From Actinomycetota bacterium (GTDB taxonomy: Bacteria; Actinomycetota; Actinomycetes; Actinomycetales; Dermatophilaceae), in assembly GCA_020161845.1 (NCBI GenBank), contig JAIUNK010000003.1:164749-228748 (forward strand): a DNA stretch of 64,000 bases, read 5' to 3'. This document shows positions 7,174-16,166 of this stretch, piece by piece (the first letter of the stretch is position 1; every line of letters starts with the position of its first letter). Made by a program: the position numbers and the translations under genes. The notes under the pieces are model-generated. The model saw nothing but the letters and a program-made list of their open reading frames with translations. It did not search any database and was not told the DNA's origin.

Positions 7174-10128
7174 ATGCCCAGCCCCGCCGAACGGTACGCC
7201 GCGGCGCGGGCCCGAAACTCCTCCGCGGTCTTCGCCGATTTCCAGGCCGGCTTCGACTTCGCCCTGGACGACTTCCAGGCTCGCGCCTGCCGGGCGGTGG
7301 AGGCCGGCACCGGCGTCCTGGTCGCGGCGCCCACCGGCTCGGGCAAGACGGTGGTGGGCGAGTTCGCCGCGCACCTCGCCCTCGCCCAGGGGCGCAAGGC
7401 GTTCTACACGGCGCCGATCAAGGCGTTGTCGAACCAGAAGTACGCCGACCTGTCCCGCCGCTACGGCGCCGCGAATGTCGGTCTTCTGACGGGGGATTCG
7501 GCCATCAACGGGCATGCCCCGGTGGTCGTCATGACGACCGAGGTGCTGCGCAACATGCTCTATGTCGACAGTCCCGCCCTCGACGGCCTGGCCTATGTCG
7601 TGATGGACGAGGTACACTATCTCGCCGACCGGTTCCGTGGCGCGGTCTGGGAGGAGGTCATCATCCACCTCCCCGAGCACGTCACGGTCGTCTCGCTGTC
7701 GGCGACCGTGAGCAACGCCGAAGAGTTCGGGGCCTGGCTGGGTGCGGTCCGTGGCGCGGTCGAGGTGGTCGTCGAGGAGCATCGGCCGGTGCCGCTGTGG
7801 CAGCACATGATGGTGGGGCGGCAGCTCTTCGACCTGTTCGTGGAGGGCCCGGGCCACGGTGGCCGGGGGGACAATGGCCGGGGTGGCCAGGGGGCTGGCG
7901 GGCCGACGCCCACCGCGCAGGTCAACCCCGACCTGATCGAGGCCATCGACAAGGTCCGGCGCGGCACCGACCGACGGGGTCGGCTCCTCGACGACGGCGG
8001 TCCCCGTGGCCGGCGGGGGAAGTCCCGTGGTGGCGGGCGTGCGCTGGAGGAGGCGACGTATGGCGGCGGCACCCGGCGTACCGGCTCCCGCGGCGCCCGC
8101 ACCGGCGGCGACGGGCGCCGCGGGGCCCGCACGGAAGCGCTGGCCGCGGGCGGCGAGACGCGCGCGGACCTGCCCGTACGTCGTGCGCCGCTGGCCTCTC
8201 GGGCCGAGGTGATCGACCGCCTCGACCGCGAGGGACTGCTGCCCGCCATCACGTTCATCTTCAGCCGGGCCGGCTGCGATGCCGCCGTGAGCCAGCTGTT
8301 GGCCTGGGGGACGAACCTCACCTCGGATGTGGAGTCCCGGCGGATCCGGCGCCTCGTCGAGGACCGCGTCGCCGGGCTGGCCCCCGAGGACCTGGACGTC
8401 CTCGGCTACTGGGACTTCCTGGAAGGCCTGACCCGCGGGTTCGCGGCGCACCACGCGGGGATGTTGCCGACGTTCCGGGAGATCGTCGAGGACCTGTTCA
8501 CGGCCGGGCGGATCAAGGCCGTCTTCGCCACCGAGACCCTCGCGCTGGGCATCAACATGCCGGCCCGCAGCGTGGTCCTGGAGAAGCTCGTCAAGTTCAA
8601 CGGCGAGGCGCACGTGGAGATCACACCGGCCGAATACACCCAGCTCACCGGCCGCGCCGGCCGCCGCGGGATCGATGTCGAGGGGCACGCGGTGGTGCTG
8701 TGGAATCCCAAGCTCGACCCGATCGCGGTGGGCGGGCTGGCCGCCACCCGCACCTACCCGCTGCGCAGCAGTTTCCGCCCCAACCCCAACATGGCGACCA
8801 ATCTCGTCGCGACCGTCGGACGGGACCGGGCGCGGGCCGTCCTGGAGACGAGCTTCGCCCAGTTCCAGGCCGATCGGGCGGTGGTCGGCCTGACCCGCTC
8901 GATCCGCCGCAACGACGAGGCGCTGGCCGGTTATGTCGAGGCGATGACCTGTCACCTGGGCGATTTCGAGGAGTACGCCGCGATCCGGCGGGAGATCTCG
9001 GACGTGGAGAAGGACGCGGTCCGGGCGCGGACCGCCTCGCGGCGGGCGGAGGTCGCCCTGGCGCTGGAGACGCTGCGCCCCGGCGACGTGGTGCTGCTGC
9101 CGGAGGGCCGCCAGGCGGGCCGGGCGGTGGTACTCACCGCCGCCGCGGCCCGGGGTCGTGACCCCGTGATCACCGTGCTGACCGAGGATGCGCGGGCACG
9201 CCGGGTCGGTCCGGCCGACCTGACCGAGCCGCTGACGCCGATCGGGCGGCTGGCCATCCCGAAGGCCTTCCACGCCCGGGTCGCCAAGGACCGGCGCGAC
9301 CTCGCGGCGACCATGCGGGCCAGGGTGTCGCCGGATGCCCGACCGGCGCAGGACGGCCGGGAGGGGGAGCGGGTGGCGGCGAGCCAGGTGGAGCGCCGGG
9401 TGGCCGAGCTGCGTCGGCGGCTGCGCGAACACCCGTGCCACCGCTGCCCCGACCGGGAACAGCACGCGCGGTGGGCGGAGCGGGCCTGGCAGCTGCGTCG
9501 CGAGACCGACGGGCTACGCCGCAAGGTCGAGGGTCGGACGAGTTCGGTGGCTCGGACGTTCGACCGGATCTGCGACATGCTGACCGAGCTGGGCTATCTG
9601 GATGCCGGCGGCACCGCCGTGACGGCGGCGGGGCAGCGGCTGCGGCGGCTCTACACCGAGCGTGATCTGTTGGTGGCGCAGTGCCTGCGGCACGGACACT
9701 GGGTGGGGCTGACCGCTGCGGAGTTGGCCGCGGTGGTCTCGGCGCTGGTCCATGAGCCGCGCCGCGAGGAGGTCGGCGGCGCCTTTCCCCGGATGCCGAG
9801 TGAGGCGGTCGCTACGGCGTACGAGGCCATGATCCGGTCCTGGAGCGAGCTCGACGACGAGATGGCGGCGCGGGGACTGCCCCGTACGCCTGCGCCCGAC
9901 GGCGGCATCGCCCAGCTCACGCACCGCTGGGCCGCGGGCGCCCGGTTGGAGACCGTACTGGGCGATACGGACCTCGCGGCGGGCGACTTCGTGCGGCGCT
10001 GCAAGCAGCTCGTCGACCTGCTCGACCAGATCGCCGCCGTGGCGGCGCAACCGGCGCTCGCGTCGACGGCCCGGGCGGCGGTCGCGGCGGTGATGCGCGG
10101 CGTGGTGGCGGCGGATCGCCTGGACTGA
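7174..10128 (+). CDS. helY: DEAD/DEAH-box RNA helicase, Ski2/Mtr4-like (HelY)
   Basis: A 984-residue superfamily 2 helicase. Walker A APTGSGKT is at residues 52-59, the DEVH box near 145-148 (VMDEVHYLADRFRG), the SAT motif in VVSLSATVSNAEEF, and motif VI as QLTGRAGRRGID near 490. The C-terminal part (about 550-984) resembles the DSHCT region of Mtr4/Ski2 proteins, with a CPDREQHARW zinc-like segment. Between the two RecA lobes (about residues 225-335) is a Gly/Arg-rich, RGG-like insertion that looks disordered and may bind RNA. The gene follows tatC, as in Mycobacterium. The RNA role is inferred from family; no substrate is known. Confidence 0.93.
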   Translation: MPSPAERYAAARARNSSAVFADFQAGFDFALDDFQARACRAVEAGTGVLVAAPTGSGKTVVGEFAAHLALAQGRKAFYTAPIKALSNQKYADLSRRYGAANVGLLTGDSAINGHAPVVVMTTEVLRNMLYVDSPALDGLAYVVMDEVHYLADRFRGAVWEEVIIHLPEHVTVVSLSATVSNAEEFGAWLGAVRGAVEVVVEEHRPVPLWQHMMVGRQLFDLFVEGPGHGGRGDNGRGGQGAGGPTPTAQVNPDLIEAIDKVRRGTDRRGRLLDDGGPRGRRGKSRGGGRALEEATYGGGTRRTGSRGARTGGDGRRGARTEALAAGGETRADLPVRRAPLASRAEVIDRLDREGLLPAITFIFSRAGCDAAVSQLLAWGTNLTSDVESRRIRRLVEDRVAGLAPEDLDVLGYWDFLEGLTRGFAAHHAGMLPTFREIVEDLFTAGRIKAVFATETLALGINMPARSVVLEKLVKFNGEAHVEITPAEYTQLTGRAGRRGIDVEGHAVVLWNPKLDPIAVGGLAATRTYPLRSSFRPNPNMATNLVATVGRDRARAVLETSFAQFQADRAVVGLTRSIRRNDEALAGYVEAMTCHLGDFEEYAAIRREISDVEKDAVRARTASRRAEVALALETLRPGDVVLLPEGRQAGRAVVLTAAAARGRDPVITVLTEDARARRVGPADLTEPLTPIGRLAIPKAFHARVAKDRRDLAATMRARVSPDARPAQDGREGERVAASQVERRVAELRRRLREHPCHRCPDREQHARWAERAWQLRRETDGLRRKVEGRTSSVARTFDRICDMLTELGYLDAGGTAVTAAGQRLRRLYTERDLLVAQCLRHGHWVGLTAAELAAVVSALVHEPRREEVGGAFPRMPSEAVATAYEAMIRSWSELDDEMAARGLPRTPAPDGGIAQLTHRWAAGARLETVLGDTDLAAGDFVRRCKQLVDLLDQIAAVAAQPALASTARAAVAAVMRGVVAADRLD

Positions 10129-10185
10129 TGTAGGGCTGCTCTTTCACGTGGGCAGGTGACGGCCGGCGAGATTGCAGTCGTCGGC

Positions 10186-10221
10186 GCAGCGTTGGGGTCG
10201 TGATAGCGACACCAACGCTGC
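10186..10221. terminator. Imperfect hairpin downstream of helY
   Basis: A 10-bp perfect inverted repeat (GCAGCGTTGG and its complement) encloses a mismatch, a further 4-bp stem (GTCG/CGAC) and a 6-nt loop. It lies 58 nt after the helY stop. There is no T-tract, so it may be a U-less actinobacterial terminator or an operator for the following transporter. Confidence 0.45.
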
Positions 10222-10308
10222 ATTCATGCCTGCAACCTCGGGGGGAGGACCGGCTCGTCCCGCATAGCGTCTGACCGACCCCCACCGGCCGGGCGATCCC
10301 CACCTCGC

Positions 10309-10314
10309 TAGGCT
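10309..10314 (+). promoter_or_regulatory. Candidate -10 box for the MFS transporter gene
   Basis: TAGGCT lies about 55 nt before the ATG at 10369. The predicted leader carries GAGGGG (10356-10361), 7 nt before that ATG. Confidence 0.4.
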
Positions 10315-10368
10315 GGGCCGTTCTGGCGGGCGGACAGCGGCGTCCCGGTGCCGGTGAGGGGTGTGGCG

Positions 10369-11628
10369 ATGCGGGCGCGAGGGTTCCACTACGGCTGGGT
10401 CATCGTCGGGGTCGGGGTCGTCGTCTCGATGGCCGTGCTCGGGCTCGCGCGTTTCGCGTTCGGGATGGTGCTGCCGTCGATGCAGCGGGCGCTGGACCTG
10501 TCGTATGAGCAGATGGGCTGGATCGGGACCAGCAACTTCCTCGGCTACCTGCTCGGCGCCTCGTCGTCCGGCGCCCTGACGGCCCGGTGGGGGCCGCGCC
10601 GCGTCATCGTCGCCGCCCTGGCCCTCATCACGGTGGCGCTGGCCTGGGTCAGCATCGCGAGCGGGTTCGGGATGGTCCTGCTCGCGTTCACCGTCACCGG
10701 GCTCGGCAGCGGCGCGGGGAACGTGGCGATGGTCGGGCTGGTCTCGAGGTGGTTCCTGCGCAGCATGCGCGGGTGGGCGGCGGGCTTGGTGGTCGGCGGC
10801 ATCGGGCTGGGCCTGATGCTGGCCGGGCTGCTGGTGCCGGCCGTTAACGTCTCGGCCGGGGCACTGGACGGGTGGCGCGTGAGCTGGCGGATCCTCGCGG
10901 CGGTGATCGCCGTCGTGGTGGTCATCGCGGCGGTGCTGTTGCGGGACAACCCATCCGAGGTCGGGCTGAGCGCGGCTGGGCACCCGATCCGCGACGCCGT
11001 GGTGCCCGAGCCGGTGTCCCTGCCGGAGCAACGGCGCACGACGATCCGGCTGGGCCTGATCTACGCGATGTACGGCTTCAGCTATGCCATCTATGCGACC
11101 TTCATCGTGACCACGCTGGTCCGCGAGCGGGGCATCGCGGAGGGCTCGGCGGGGCTGATCTGGGCCGTCGTCGGCTTCCTGTCGCTGTTCTGCAGCCTGT
11201 TCGGCGCCCTGTCCGATCGGGTCGGCCGCAAGCTGGGGCTGGCCACCGTCTTCGGTCTGCAGGCGGTCGCCTTTCTGATCGTCGGGCTGCAGCTGCCGGG
11301 TGGGCTGGTCTATCTGTCGGTGTTCCTGTTCGGAATCTGCGCCTGGAGCGTGCCGGGGATCATGGGCGCGACCGCGGGCGATTACATGCCGCCCGAACAG
11401 GCGATCAAGGCACTCGGCGCGCTGACCGTGTTCTTCGGGATCGGCCAGGCCGCCGGACCCGCCATCGCGGGCATCCTGGCGGAGCGGACCGGCCAGTTCG
11501 CGATCGGCTACCTGCTGGCCGCCGCGGCGGCCGTGCTGGGGGCGGCGGGCTCCCTGGCGATGCGCCAGCCCGGCACCCACGCATCCCCACATCCGACGCC
11601 GACCGGCAGTCCCGCCGCCGACCGCTAA
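10369..11628 (+). CDS. MFS transporter (YbfB/YjiJ-like)
   Basis: A 419-residue major facilitator with about 12 hydrophobic segments. The first helix starts at GFHYGWVIVGVGVVVSMAVLGLARFAFGMVLPSM, a beginning typical of YbfB-type transporters. The loop 2-3 region reads ALTARWGPRRVI, a weak form of the MFS signature; the mirrored loop 8-9 is GALSDRVGRKLG. I chose the ATG at 10369 because GAGGGG precedes it, over a GTG at 10348. It faces the exonuclease gene tail to tail. Substrate unknown. Confidence 0.85.
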   Translation: MRARGFHYGWVIVGVGVVVSMAVLGLARFAFGMVLPSMQRALDLSYEQMGWIGTSNFLGYLLGASSSGALTARWGPRRVIVAALALITVALAWVSIASGFGMVLLAFTVTGLGSGAGNVAMVGLVSRWFLRSMRGWAAGLVVGGIGLGLMLAGLLVPAVNVSAGALDGWRVSWRILAAVIAVVVVIAAVLLRDNPSEVGLSAAGHPIRDAVVPEPVSLPEQRRTTIRLGLIYAMYGFSYAIYATFIVTTLVRERGIAEGSAGLIWAVVGFLSLFCSLFGALSDRVGRKLGLATVFGLQAVAFLIVGLQLPGGLVYLSVFLFGICAWSVPGIMGATAGDYMPPEQAIKALGALTVFFGIGQAAGPAIAGILAERTGQFAIGYLLAAAAAVLGAAGSLAMRQPGTHASPHPTPTGSPAADR

Positions 11629-11710
11629 TTGCGCACTGCTGGCTGCTGATGAGGGCCGGACGTAGGCCGGCCAGAACGCGGCTCAAGCGGGTCGGATCCC
11701 GCCAACCGGG

Positions 11711-12721
11711 TCAGCCGAGCTGCAGCGCCGCCAGGAGGCGGTTGAAGTTGGTGGTCAGGCGATACTCCACCGCCAACTCGGACAGCAGCCGCAGATCGGC
11801 GACCTGCCGGGGCAGCGCCGTCGCGGCGTCGAGATCCGCGTCGATGTCGGTGGGCAGCGGGCAGTCCCGGGCCACCCGCACCACCGCCGGCGCGACGTCG
11901 AGATAGGCCCGCGACGCGGCCAGCTTCTTCGCGACGGCGCCCTTGAGCCGGATGTCCACCGCGTCGATCGCGGCGATCAGCCCGCCCAGGTCGCCGTACG
12001 TCCCCAGCAGGCTCGCCGCCGTCTTCTCGCCCACGCCGGGCACGCCCGGCAGCCCGTCCGAGGGATCGCCGCGCAGCACGGCCAGGTCGGCATAGAGATC
12101 GCCGGTACCCACCCCGTACGTCGTCCGCAGGTAGCCCTGATCGACCACCGTCGCGTCCCGCACCCCGCCGCGCGCGGTGTAGAGCACCCGCACCCGCGCG
12201 GCGTCGTCGACCAGCTGGAACAGGTCCCGGTCGCCGGTGACGATGTCGACCGGCCGGCCCGCGGCAACCGCGCGGGTGGCCAGGGTGCCGATGACATCGT
12301 CCGCCTCGTACCCCGCCGCGCCCACCCGCGCCAGCCCCACCGCGGCCAGCGCCCCGACGATCGCCGGCACCTGCGGCGCCAGGCCATCCGGGGTCTCCTC
12401 GGCGTCGACGCTGCCGTCCGCGAGGCGGTGGGTCTTGTACGTCGGGACCGCCGCGACCCGAAAGGCCGGGCGCCAGTCGTCGTCCCAGCAGGCCACCAGC
12501 CCGGTGGGGCGGTGCGCCGAGATCAGGGTGGCCAGCATGTCCAGGAACCCGCGAATCGCGTTGTTCGGCGGCTGCGTCGGGTCCTCGCGCCGATCGGGCA
12601 CGCCGTAGAAGGCGCGGAAATACAGGCTGGCGGCGTCGATCAGCATCAGTGGGCCGGGCCCTTGGCCTGCGGCGTCGTGGGACCGGGCAACGGGGGAGGG
12701 GGTCGGTTCGCTCGGGGTCAT
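11711..12721 (-). CDS. 5'-3' exonuclease, FEN/PIN-like, stand-alone
   Basis: A 336-residue homologue of the N-terminal 5' nuclease domain of DNA polymerase I, without polymerase domains. Acidic residues for metal binding are seen in LMLIDAASLYFRAFYG, LVACWDDDWRP, GYEADDVIGTLA and VTGDRDLFQLVDD. The helix-hairpin-helix region GDPSDGLPGVPGVGEKTAASLLGTYG follows. It probably removes flaps and RNA primers, supplementing PolA. The first 24 residues are non-conserved and translation might instead start at an internal ATG (12646). A 5' nuclease gene is also found near helY in Mycobacterium. Confidence 0.92.
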   Translation of the reverse strand: MTPSEPTPSPVARSHDAAGQGPGPLMLIDAASLYFRAFYGVPDRREDPTQPPNNAIRGFLDMLATLISAHRPTGLVACWDDDWRPAFRVAAVPTYKTHRLADGSVDAEETPDGLAPQVPAIVGALAAVGLARVGAAGYEADDVIGTLATRAVAAGRPVDIVTGDRDLFQLVDDAARVRVLYTARGGVRDATVVDQGYLRTTYGVGTGDLYADLAVLRGDPSDGLPGVPGVGEKTAASLLGTYGDLGGLIAAIDAVDIRLKGAVAKKLAASRAYLDVAPAVVRVARDCPLPTDIDADLDAATALPRQVADLRLLSELAVEYRLTTNFNRLLAALQLG

Positions 12722-12763
12722 GGGGTTCGCTCCGTGGGGGGTCGGCCGGCGCGGCGGTGCGCG

Positions 12764-13249
12764 TCAGCGGGCGATGGGGGCGTACGTCGCGGCGGTGAGC
12801 CGGGCCAGGTCGGCCGGGGCCAGGGAGATGTCGAAACCACGCCGACCGCCGGAGACGTACGCCGTGGCCAGCGCACGCATCGACGTGTCCAGCACGGTGG
12901 GCAGCCGGCGGCGCTGACCGAGCGGGCTGATGCCGCCCACGACGTACCCGCTGCTGCGCTGCGCCGCCGCGGGCTGCGCCATCGCGACCGACTTGACCCC
13001 GAGCGCCGCGGCCATCGCCTTGAGGTCGAGTTGCCGATCGACCGGCACCAGGCCGACCGCCAGGCCGTCGGGGCCGGTGACGACCAGGGTCTTGAAGACG
13101 TGCGCGGACGGTACGCCGAGCGCCGCCCCGGCTTCGGGCCCGTAGGCGGGGGCCGCCGGGTCGTGTGCGTAGAGGTGTTCCGCAAAGGGCACCCCGGCCG
13201 CGGTGAGCACGGCCGTGGCGGGGGTCGCGCCCGCGTTCTTGGTCGCCAT
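12764..13249 (-). CDS. ybaK: Cys-tRNA(Pro)/Cys-tRNA(Cys) deacylase, YbaK/EbsC family
   Basis: A 161-residue single-domain editing protein of the YbaK/ProX type. Family features are HLYAHDPAAPAYGPEAGAALGV, FKTLVVTGPDGLAVGLVPVDRQLDL (with the conserved active-site lysine in FKTL), KSVAMAQPAAAQRSSGYVVGGISPLGQRRRLPTVLD and a C-terminal SGGRRGFDISLAPADL. Such proteins hydrolyse mischarged Cys-tRNA(Pro). It is transcribed in the same direction as the exonuclease, 42 nt apart, and may share its transcript. The distinction from other prolyl-tRNA editing paralogues is not absolute. Confidence 0.92.
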   Translation of the reverse strand: MATKNAGATPATAVLTAAGVPFAEHLYAHDPAAPAYGPEAGAALGVPSAHVFKTLVVTGPDGLAVGLVPVDRQLDLKAMAAALGVKSVAMAQPAAAQRSSGYVVGGISPLGQRRRLPTVLDTSMRALATAYVSGGRRGFDISLAPADLARLTAATYAPIAR

Positions 13250-13444
13250 GCGCCCATGCTCTCAGGCGCTGGGCGGCCGTCGTACCGGAGCCGCGCGGCG
13301 CCACCCGAGACAGGGCCACTGGCGGCATGGCTGGCGGCGTCAACTCGGGTCCGCGGGAACTGAAGAAGGGGCGGACCCCCGCCATCACGCGCAGATTGCC
13401 GCGCTGACCTGCAGGGTTGCCCGTCGGGACCAGTCGGGGACGGA

Positions 13445-13472
13445 TTGACACCGCTCCGCTGCGGGCTAGGTT
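13445..13472 (+). promoter_or_regulatory. Near-consensus housekeeping promoter far upstream of lnt
   Basis: TTGACA (13445-13450) and TAGGTT (13467-13472) are separated by 16 bp, close to the actinobacterial sigma-70 consensus. A transcript from here would start near 13479, about 165 nt before lnt, giving a leader or a small RNA in addition to the leaderless start. Confidence 0.5.
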
Positions 13473-13631
13473 GGAGCAGTCGCGCGGCGAGCAAGCGCAC
13501 CTCGTGGCGGACTCGAGGTCGCAAACGCCCAGTAGAAAACACCCTGCTACCGGGGAAGGTACCAACGGCGTTCGCGGCCCGGCCCTGTCCGGGGCCCTCG
13601 CCCCGGGCAGGGCGCGTCCATGCAGGCCAGG

Positions 13632-13644
13632 TAGCCTGTCCGAT
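13632..13644 (+). promoter_or_regulatory. Leaderless promoter of lnt
   Basis: TAGCCT (13632-13637) is placed 7 nt before the GTG start at 13645. Confidence 0.5.
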
Positions 13645-15234
13645 GTGCCGGCCCGCCTCCTCCTCTGCCTGGTCGGCGGGCTCGCGCTCTGGCTGTCGCA
13701 ACCCGGCATCGACCTGTGGCCCGCGGCCCCCGTAGGGGTCGCGCTGCTCGCGCTGGGCGCGCATCGCGCCGGAGCACGCCGCGGCGCGCTGGTCTCGTTC
13801 GCCGGCGGCCTGGCCGCCTTCCTGCCGATGCTGTCCTGGACCGGTATCTACGTGGGCCCGCTGCCCTGGGTGGCGTTGGCCGTGCTGCAGGCCCTCTACG
13901 TCGCCCTGCTCGGGGCGCTGTGTGGCGGCCTGCGGGTGCCGGACCGGGGCTATCCGCTGCTGGTCGCGCTGGCGTGGGTCGCGACCGAGTTCGCGCGCAG
14001 CACCACGCCGTACGGCGGCTTTCCGTGGGGCCGCCTCGCCTTCGGGGTGGTGGACTCGCCGTTCGCCAGGGTCGCCGCCCTCGCGGGGGCCCCGGGCGTG
14101 GGTTTCGTCGTGGCGTTGTGCGGCGGCTCCCTCGCCCTGGGCGCTCTGGCGCTGGTCGACCGGCTGCGCACCCGGGGCAGCCTCGACCGACGCCGCACGA
14201 CCCCTCGCCCGGTCGCGCTGGTCCAGGGCGTTCTGATCCCGGTCGCACTACTCCCGATCGGCGCGGCCGCCGCCACCGTTCTGCTCCCGCTGCTGATCCC
14301 GCTGCCGACGCAGGGGCCGGCCGCCCGCGTGGTCGCGATCCAGGGTGACGTTCCCACGGCGGGCCTGGACTTCAACGCCCAGCGTCGGGCCGTCCTGGAC
14401 AACCACGCGAGGGTCACCGCGCAGGCGGCGGCACAGCTGCGGCAGCGGGGTGAGCGCACCCCGGACCTGGTGCTCTGGCCGGAGAACGCCTCCGACATCG
14501 ATCCGCTGCGCAATCCGGACGCTGCCGAGGTGATCCGGCGCGCTGTCGCGGAGATCGCCGCCCCGACCGTGGTGGGCGCGGTGCTCGCCGAGCCGGTCGG
14601 CTACGTGACCAATGCGGCGCTGCTCTACGAGCCGGGGGTGGCGGATCCGACGCAGCGCTACGACAAGCGGCACCCGGTGCCCTTCGCCGAGTACATCCCG
14701 CAGCGCTCGTTCTGGCGGATGTTCTCCGACAAGGTCGACCTCGTCGGGAAGGATTTCGTCGGCGGCACGCAAGTGGGGGTGTTGCAGGTGCCGCGGGCCG
14801 GGGGAGACCCGCCGATCCGGGCCGGGATGAACATCTGCTTCGAGGTGGCCTACGACGACCTGGTCCGCGATGGGGTGACGCACGGCGCGAACCTGATCGT
14901 CGTGCAGACCAACAATGCGACGTTCGGCCGGACCCACGAGTCCGTGCAACAGCTGGCGATCTCCCGACTGCGCGCGATCGAGCACGGCCGCAGCGTCGTC
15001 CACATCAGCAACGTCGGGGTGAGTTCGCTGATCACCCCGGACGGCGCCACGCACGGGTGGACCCCGCTGTTCGAGCCGGCGATCCTGTCGACGGACCTGC
15101 CGCTGCGGTCGGAGGCCACCCTGGCGACGCGTCTCGGTGACCTCCCGGCGCTGCTGGCGAGCGCCGCGATCGGCGCACTGGTCGTGCGGGGCGCGCTCGT
15201 CGGGCTGCGGGGGCGGCACCGTAGGATGAAGTGA
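13645..15234 (+). CDS. lnt: Apolipoprotein N-acyltransferase
   Basis: A 529-residue membrane enzyme that adds the third acyl chain to the N-terminal Cys of lipoproteins. The N-terminal ~220 residues are hydrophobic, with several membrane helices. A nitrilase-like domain follows from about residue 226 (ARVVAIQGDVPTAGLDFN). The catalytic triad is visible: Glu280 in LWPENASDIDP, Lys341 in YDKRHPVPFAEYIP and Cys398 in MNICFEVAYDDL. I chose the GTG at 13645 because a -10 box precedes it and the protein then starts at the first hydrophobic segment. ppm follows 34 nt later; in Mycobacterium the two activities are fused in one protein. Confidence 0.94.
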   Translation: MPARLLLCLVGGLALWLSQPGIDLWPAAPVGVALLALGAHRAGARRGALVSFAGGLAAFLPMLSWTGIYVGPLPWVALAVLQALYVALLGALCGGLRVPDRGYPLLVALAWVATEFARSTTPYGGFPWGRLAFGVVDSPFARVAALAGAPGVGFVVALCGGSLALGALALVDRLRTRGSLDRRRTTPRPVALVQGVLIPVALLPIGAAAATVLLPLLIPLPTQGPAARVVAIQGDVPTAGLDFNAQRRAVLDNHARVTAQAAAQLRQRGERTPDLVLWPENASDIDPLRNPDAAEVIRRAVAEIAAPTVVGAVLAEPVGYVTNAALLYEPGVADPTQRYDKRHPVPFAEYIPQRSFWRMFSDKVDLVGKDFVGGTQVGVLQVPRAGGDPPIRAGMNICFEVAYDDLVRDGVTHGANLIVVQTNNATFGRTHESVQQLAISRLRAIEHGRSVVHISNVGVSSLITPDGATHGWTPLFEPAILSTDLPLRSEATLATRLGDLPALLASAAIGALVVRGALVGLRGRHRRMK

Positions 15235-15268
15235 CCCGCGTCGTGACCGCCCCCGAGCCGAGGATGAG

Positions 15269-16159
15269 ATGCCAGCCTTCTCGCGTTTCCGTCAGGCCAG
15301 CCCGTCTCGTCCCGATCGGGACCGGCCACCGTTGGAGCGGGTCGTCGTGCTGATTCCCACCTACAACGAGCGCGAGAACCTGCCGCTCATCGCGGCGCGG
15401 ATCCGCGCGGCGGTGCCGGAGTGCGACGTGCTGGTCCTGGAGGACAACTCCCCGGACGGCACCGGTGAGGTCGCCGACCGGCTCGCCGCCGAAGACCCCA
15501 AGATCCAGGTCCTGCATCGGGCCGGCAAGGAGGGCCTGGGCAAGGCCTATCTCGCCGGTTTCGAGTGGGCCCTGGAGCGCGGCTACGACGCGGTCGTCGA
15601 GATCGACGCCGACGGCTCGCATCGGCCCGAACACCTGCCCGCGCTGCTGGCCGCCGCGGAGAACGCCGACGTCGTGATCGGCTCGCGCTGGGTGCCGGGT
15701 GGTTCGGTGGTCAACTGGCCGGCGCACCGCAAGGCGCTGTCCGTCTATGGCAATCTCTACATCTCCGTGCTGCTGGGCATGCCGGTGCGCGACGCGACGG
15801 CCGGATTCCGGGTCTACCGCACCGAGGCGCTGCGCGCGATGGGCCTGGAGCGGGTCGAGTCGCACGGCTACTGCTTCCAGACCGACCTGACCTGGAAGGC
15901 CGTCAAGGCCGGCCTGCGGATCGTCGAGGTGCCGATCATGTTCGTGGAGCGGGAGATCGGGGACTCCAAGATGAGCGGGGACATCTTCCGGGAGTCGCTG
16001 CTCAACGTGACGTCATGGGGCGTGAAGTACCGGGCGGAGCAGGCCCGTAGCTGGCTGCGGCGGACGTCGCACCCGGCATCAGCGTCGGCATCGGGTGATC
16101 CGGCCGGTCCCCGGCGCCGGCGCGGGCGCCGCGGTCGCTGGCAGTCCCTGGACGGCTGA
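15269..16159 (+). CDS. ppm1: Polyprenol-phosphate mannosyltransferase (Ppm/Dpm1-type GT2)
   Basis: A 296-residue family 2 glycosyltransferase that should make polyprenyl-phosphate-mannose from GDP-mannose for lipoglycan and protein mannosylation. Motifs are VVVLIPTYNERENL, VLVLEDNSPDGTGE, EIDADGSHRPEHLPAL (metal-binding acidic motif) and IGSRWVPGGSVVNWP, then RDATAGFRVYRTEAL. There is no C-terminal GtrA-like membrane part, so it is the short soluble form and probably works next to Lnt at the membrane. The last ~30 residues are basic. It overlaps nothing; fxsA begins 7 nt later. Confidence 0.93.
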   Translation: MPAFSRFRQASPSRPDRDRPPLERVVVLIPTYNERENLPLIAARIRAAVPECDVLVLEDNSPDGTGEVADRLAAEDPKIQVLHRAGKEGLGKAYLAGFEWALERGYDAVVEIDADGSHRPEHLPALLAAAENADVVIGSRWVPGGSVVNWPAHRKALSVYGNLYISVLLGMPVRDATAGFRVYRTEALRAMGLERVESHGYCFQTDLTWKAVKAGLRIVEVPIMFVEREIGDSKMSGDIFRESLLNVTSWGVKYRAEQARSWLRRTSHPASASASGDPAGPRRRRGRRGRWQSLDG

Positions 16160-16166
16160 GCCGCTC

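Larger units (their letters stand above)
13250..13644. other. 395-bp intergenic region between divergent ybaK and lnt
   Basis: No coding region is supported here. It contains a near-consensus promoter pointing right (13445-13472) and the -10 box directly before lnt (13632-13637). An extension of the lnt frame back to a TTG at 13417 is open but has no resemblance to Lnt and would lack a hydrophobic start. Confidence 0.6.

Noticed and set aside
4417-9465. Very long open frame on the minus strand (about 1,680 codons) opposite pafB to helY
   Set aside because: It is the antisense shadow of well-supported genes; its translation is Pro/Arg/Gly-rich with no domain, as expected in GC-rich DNA.
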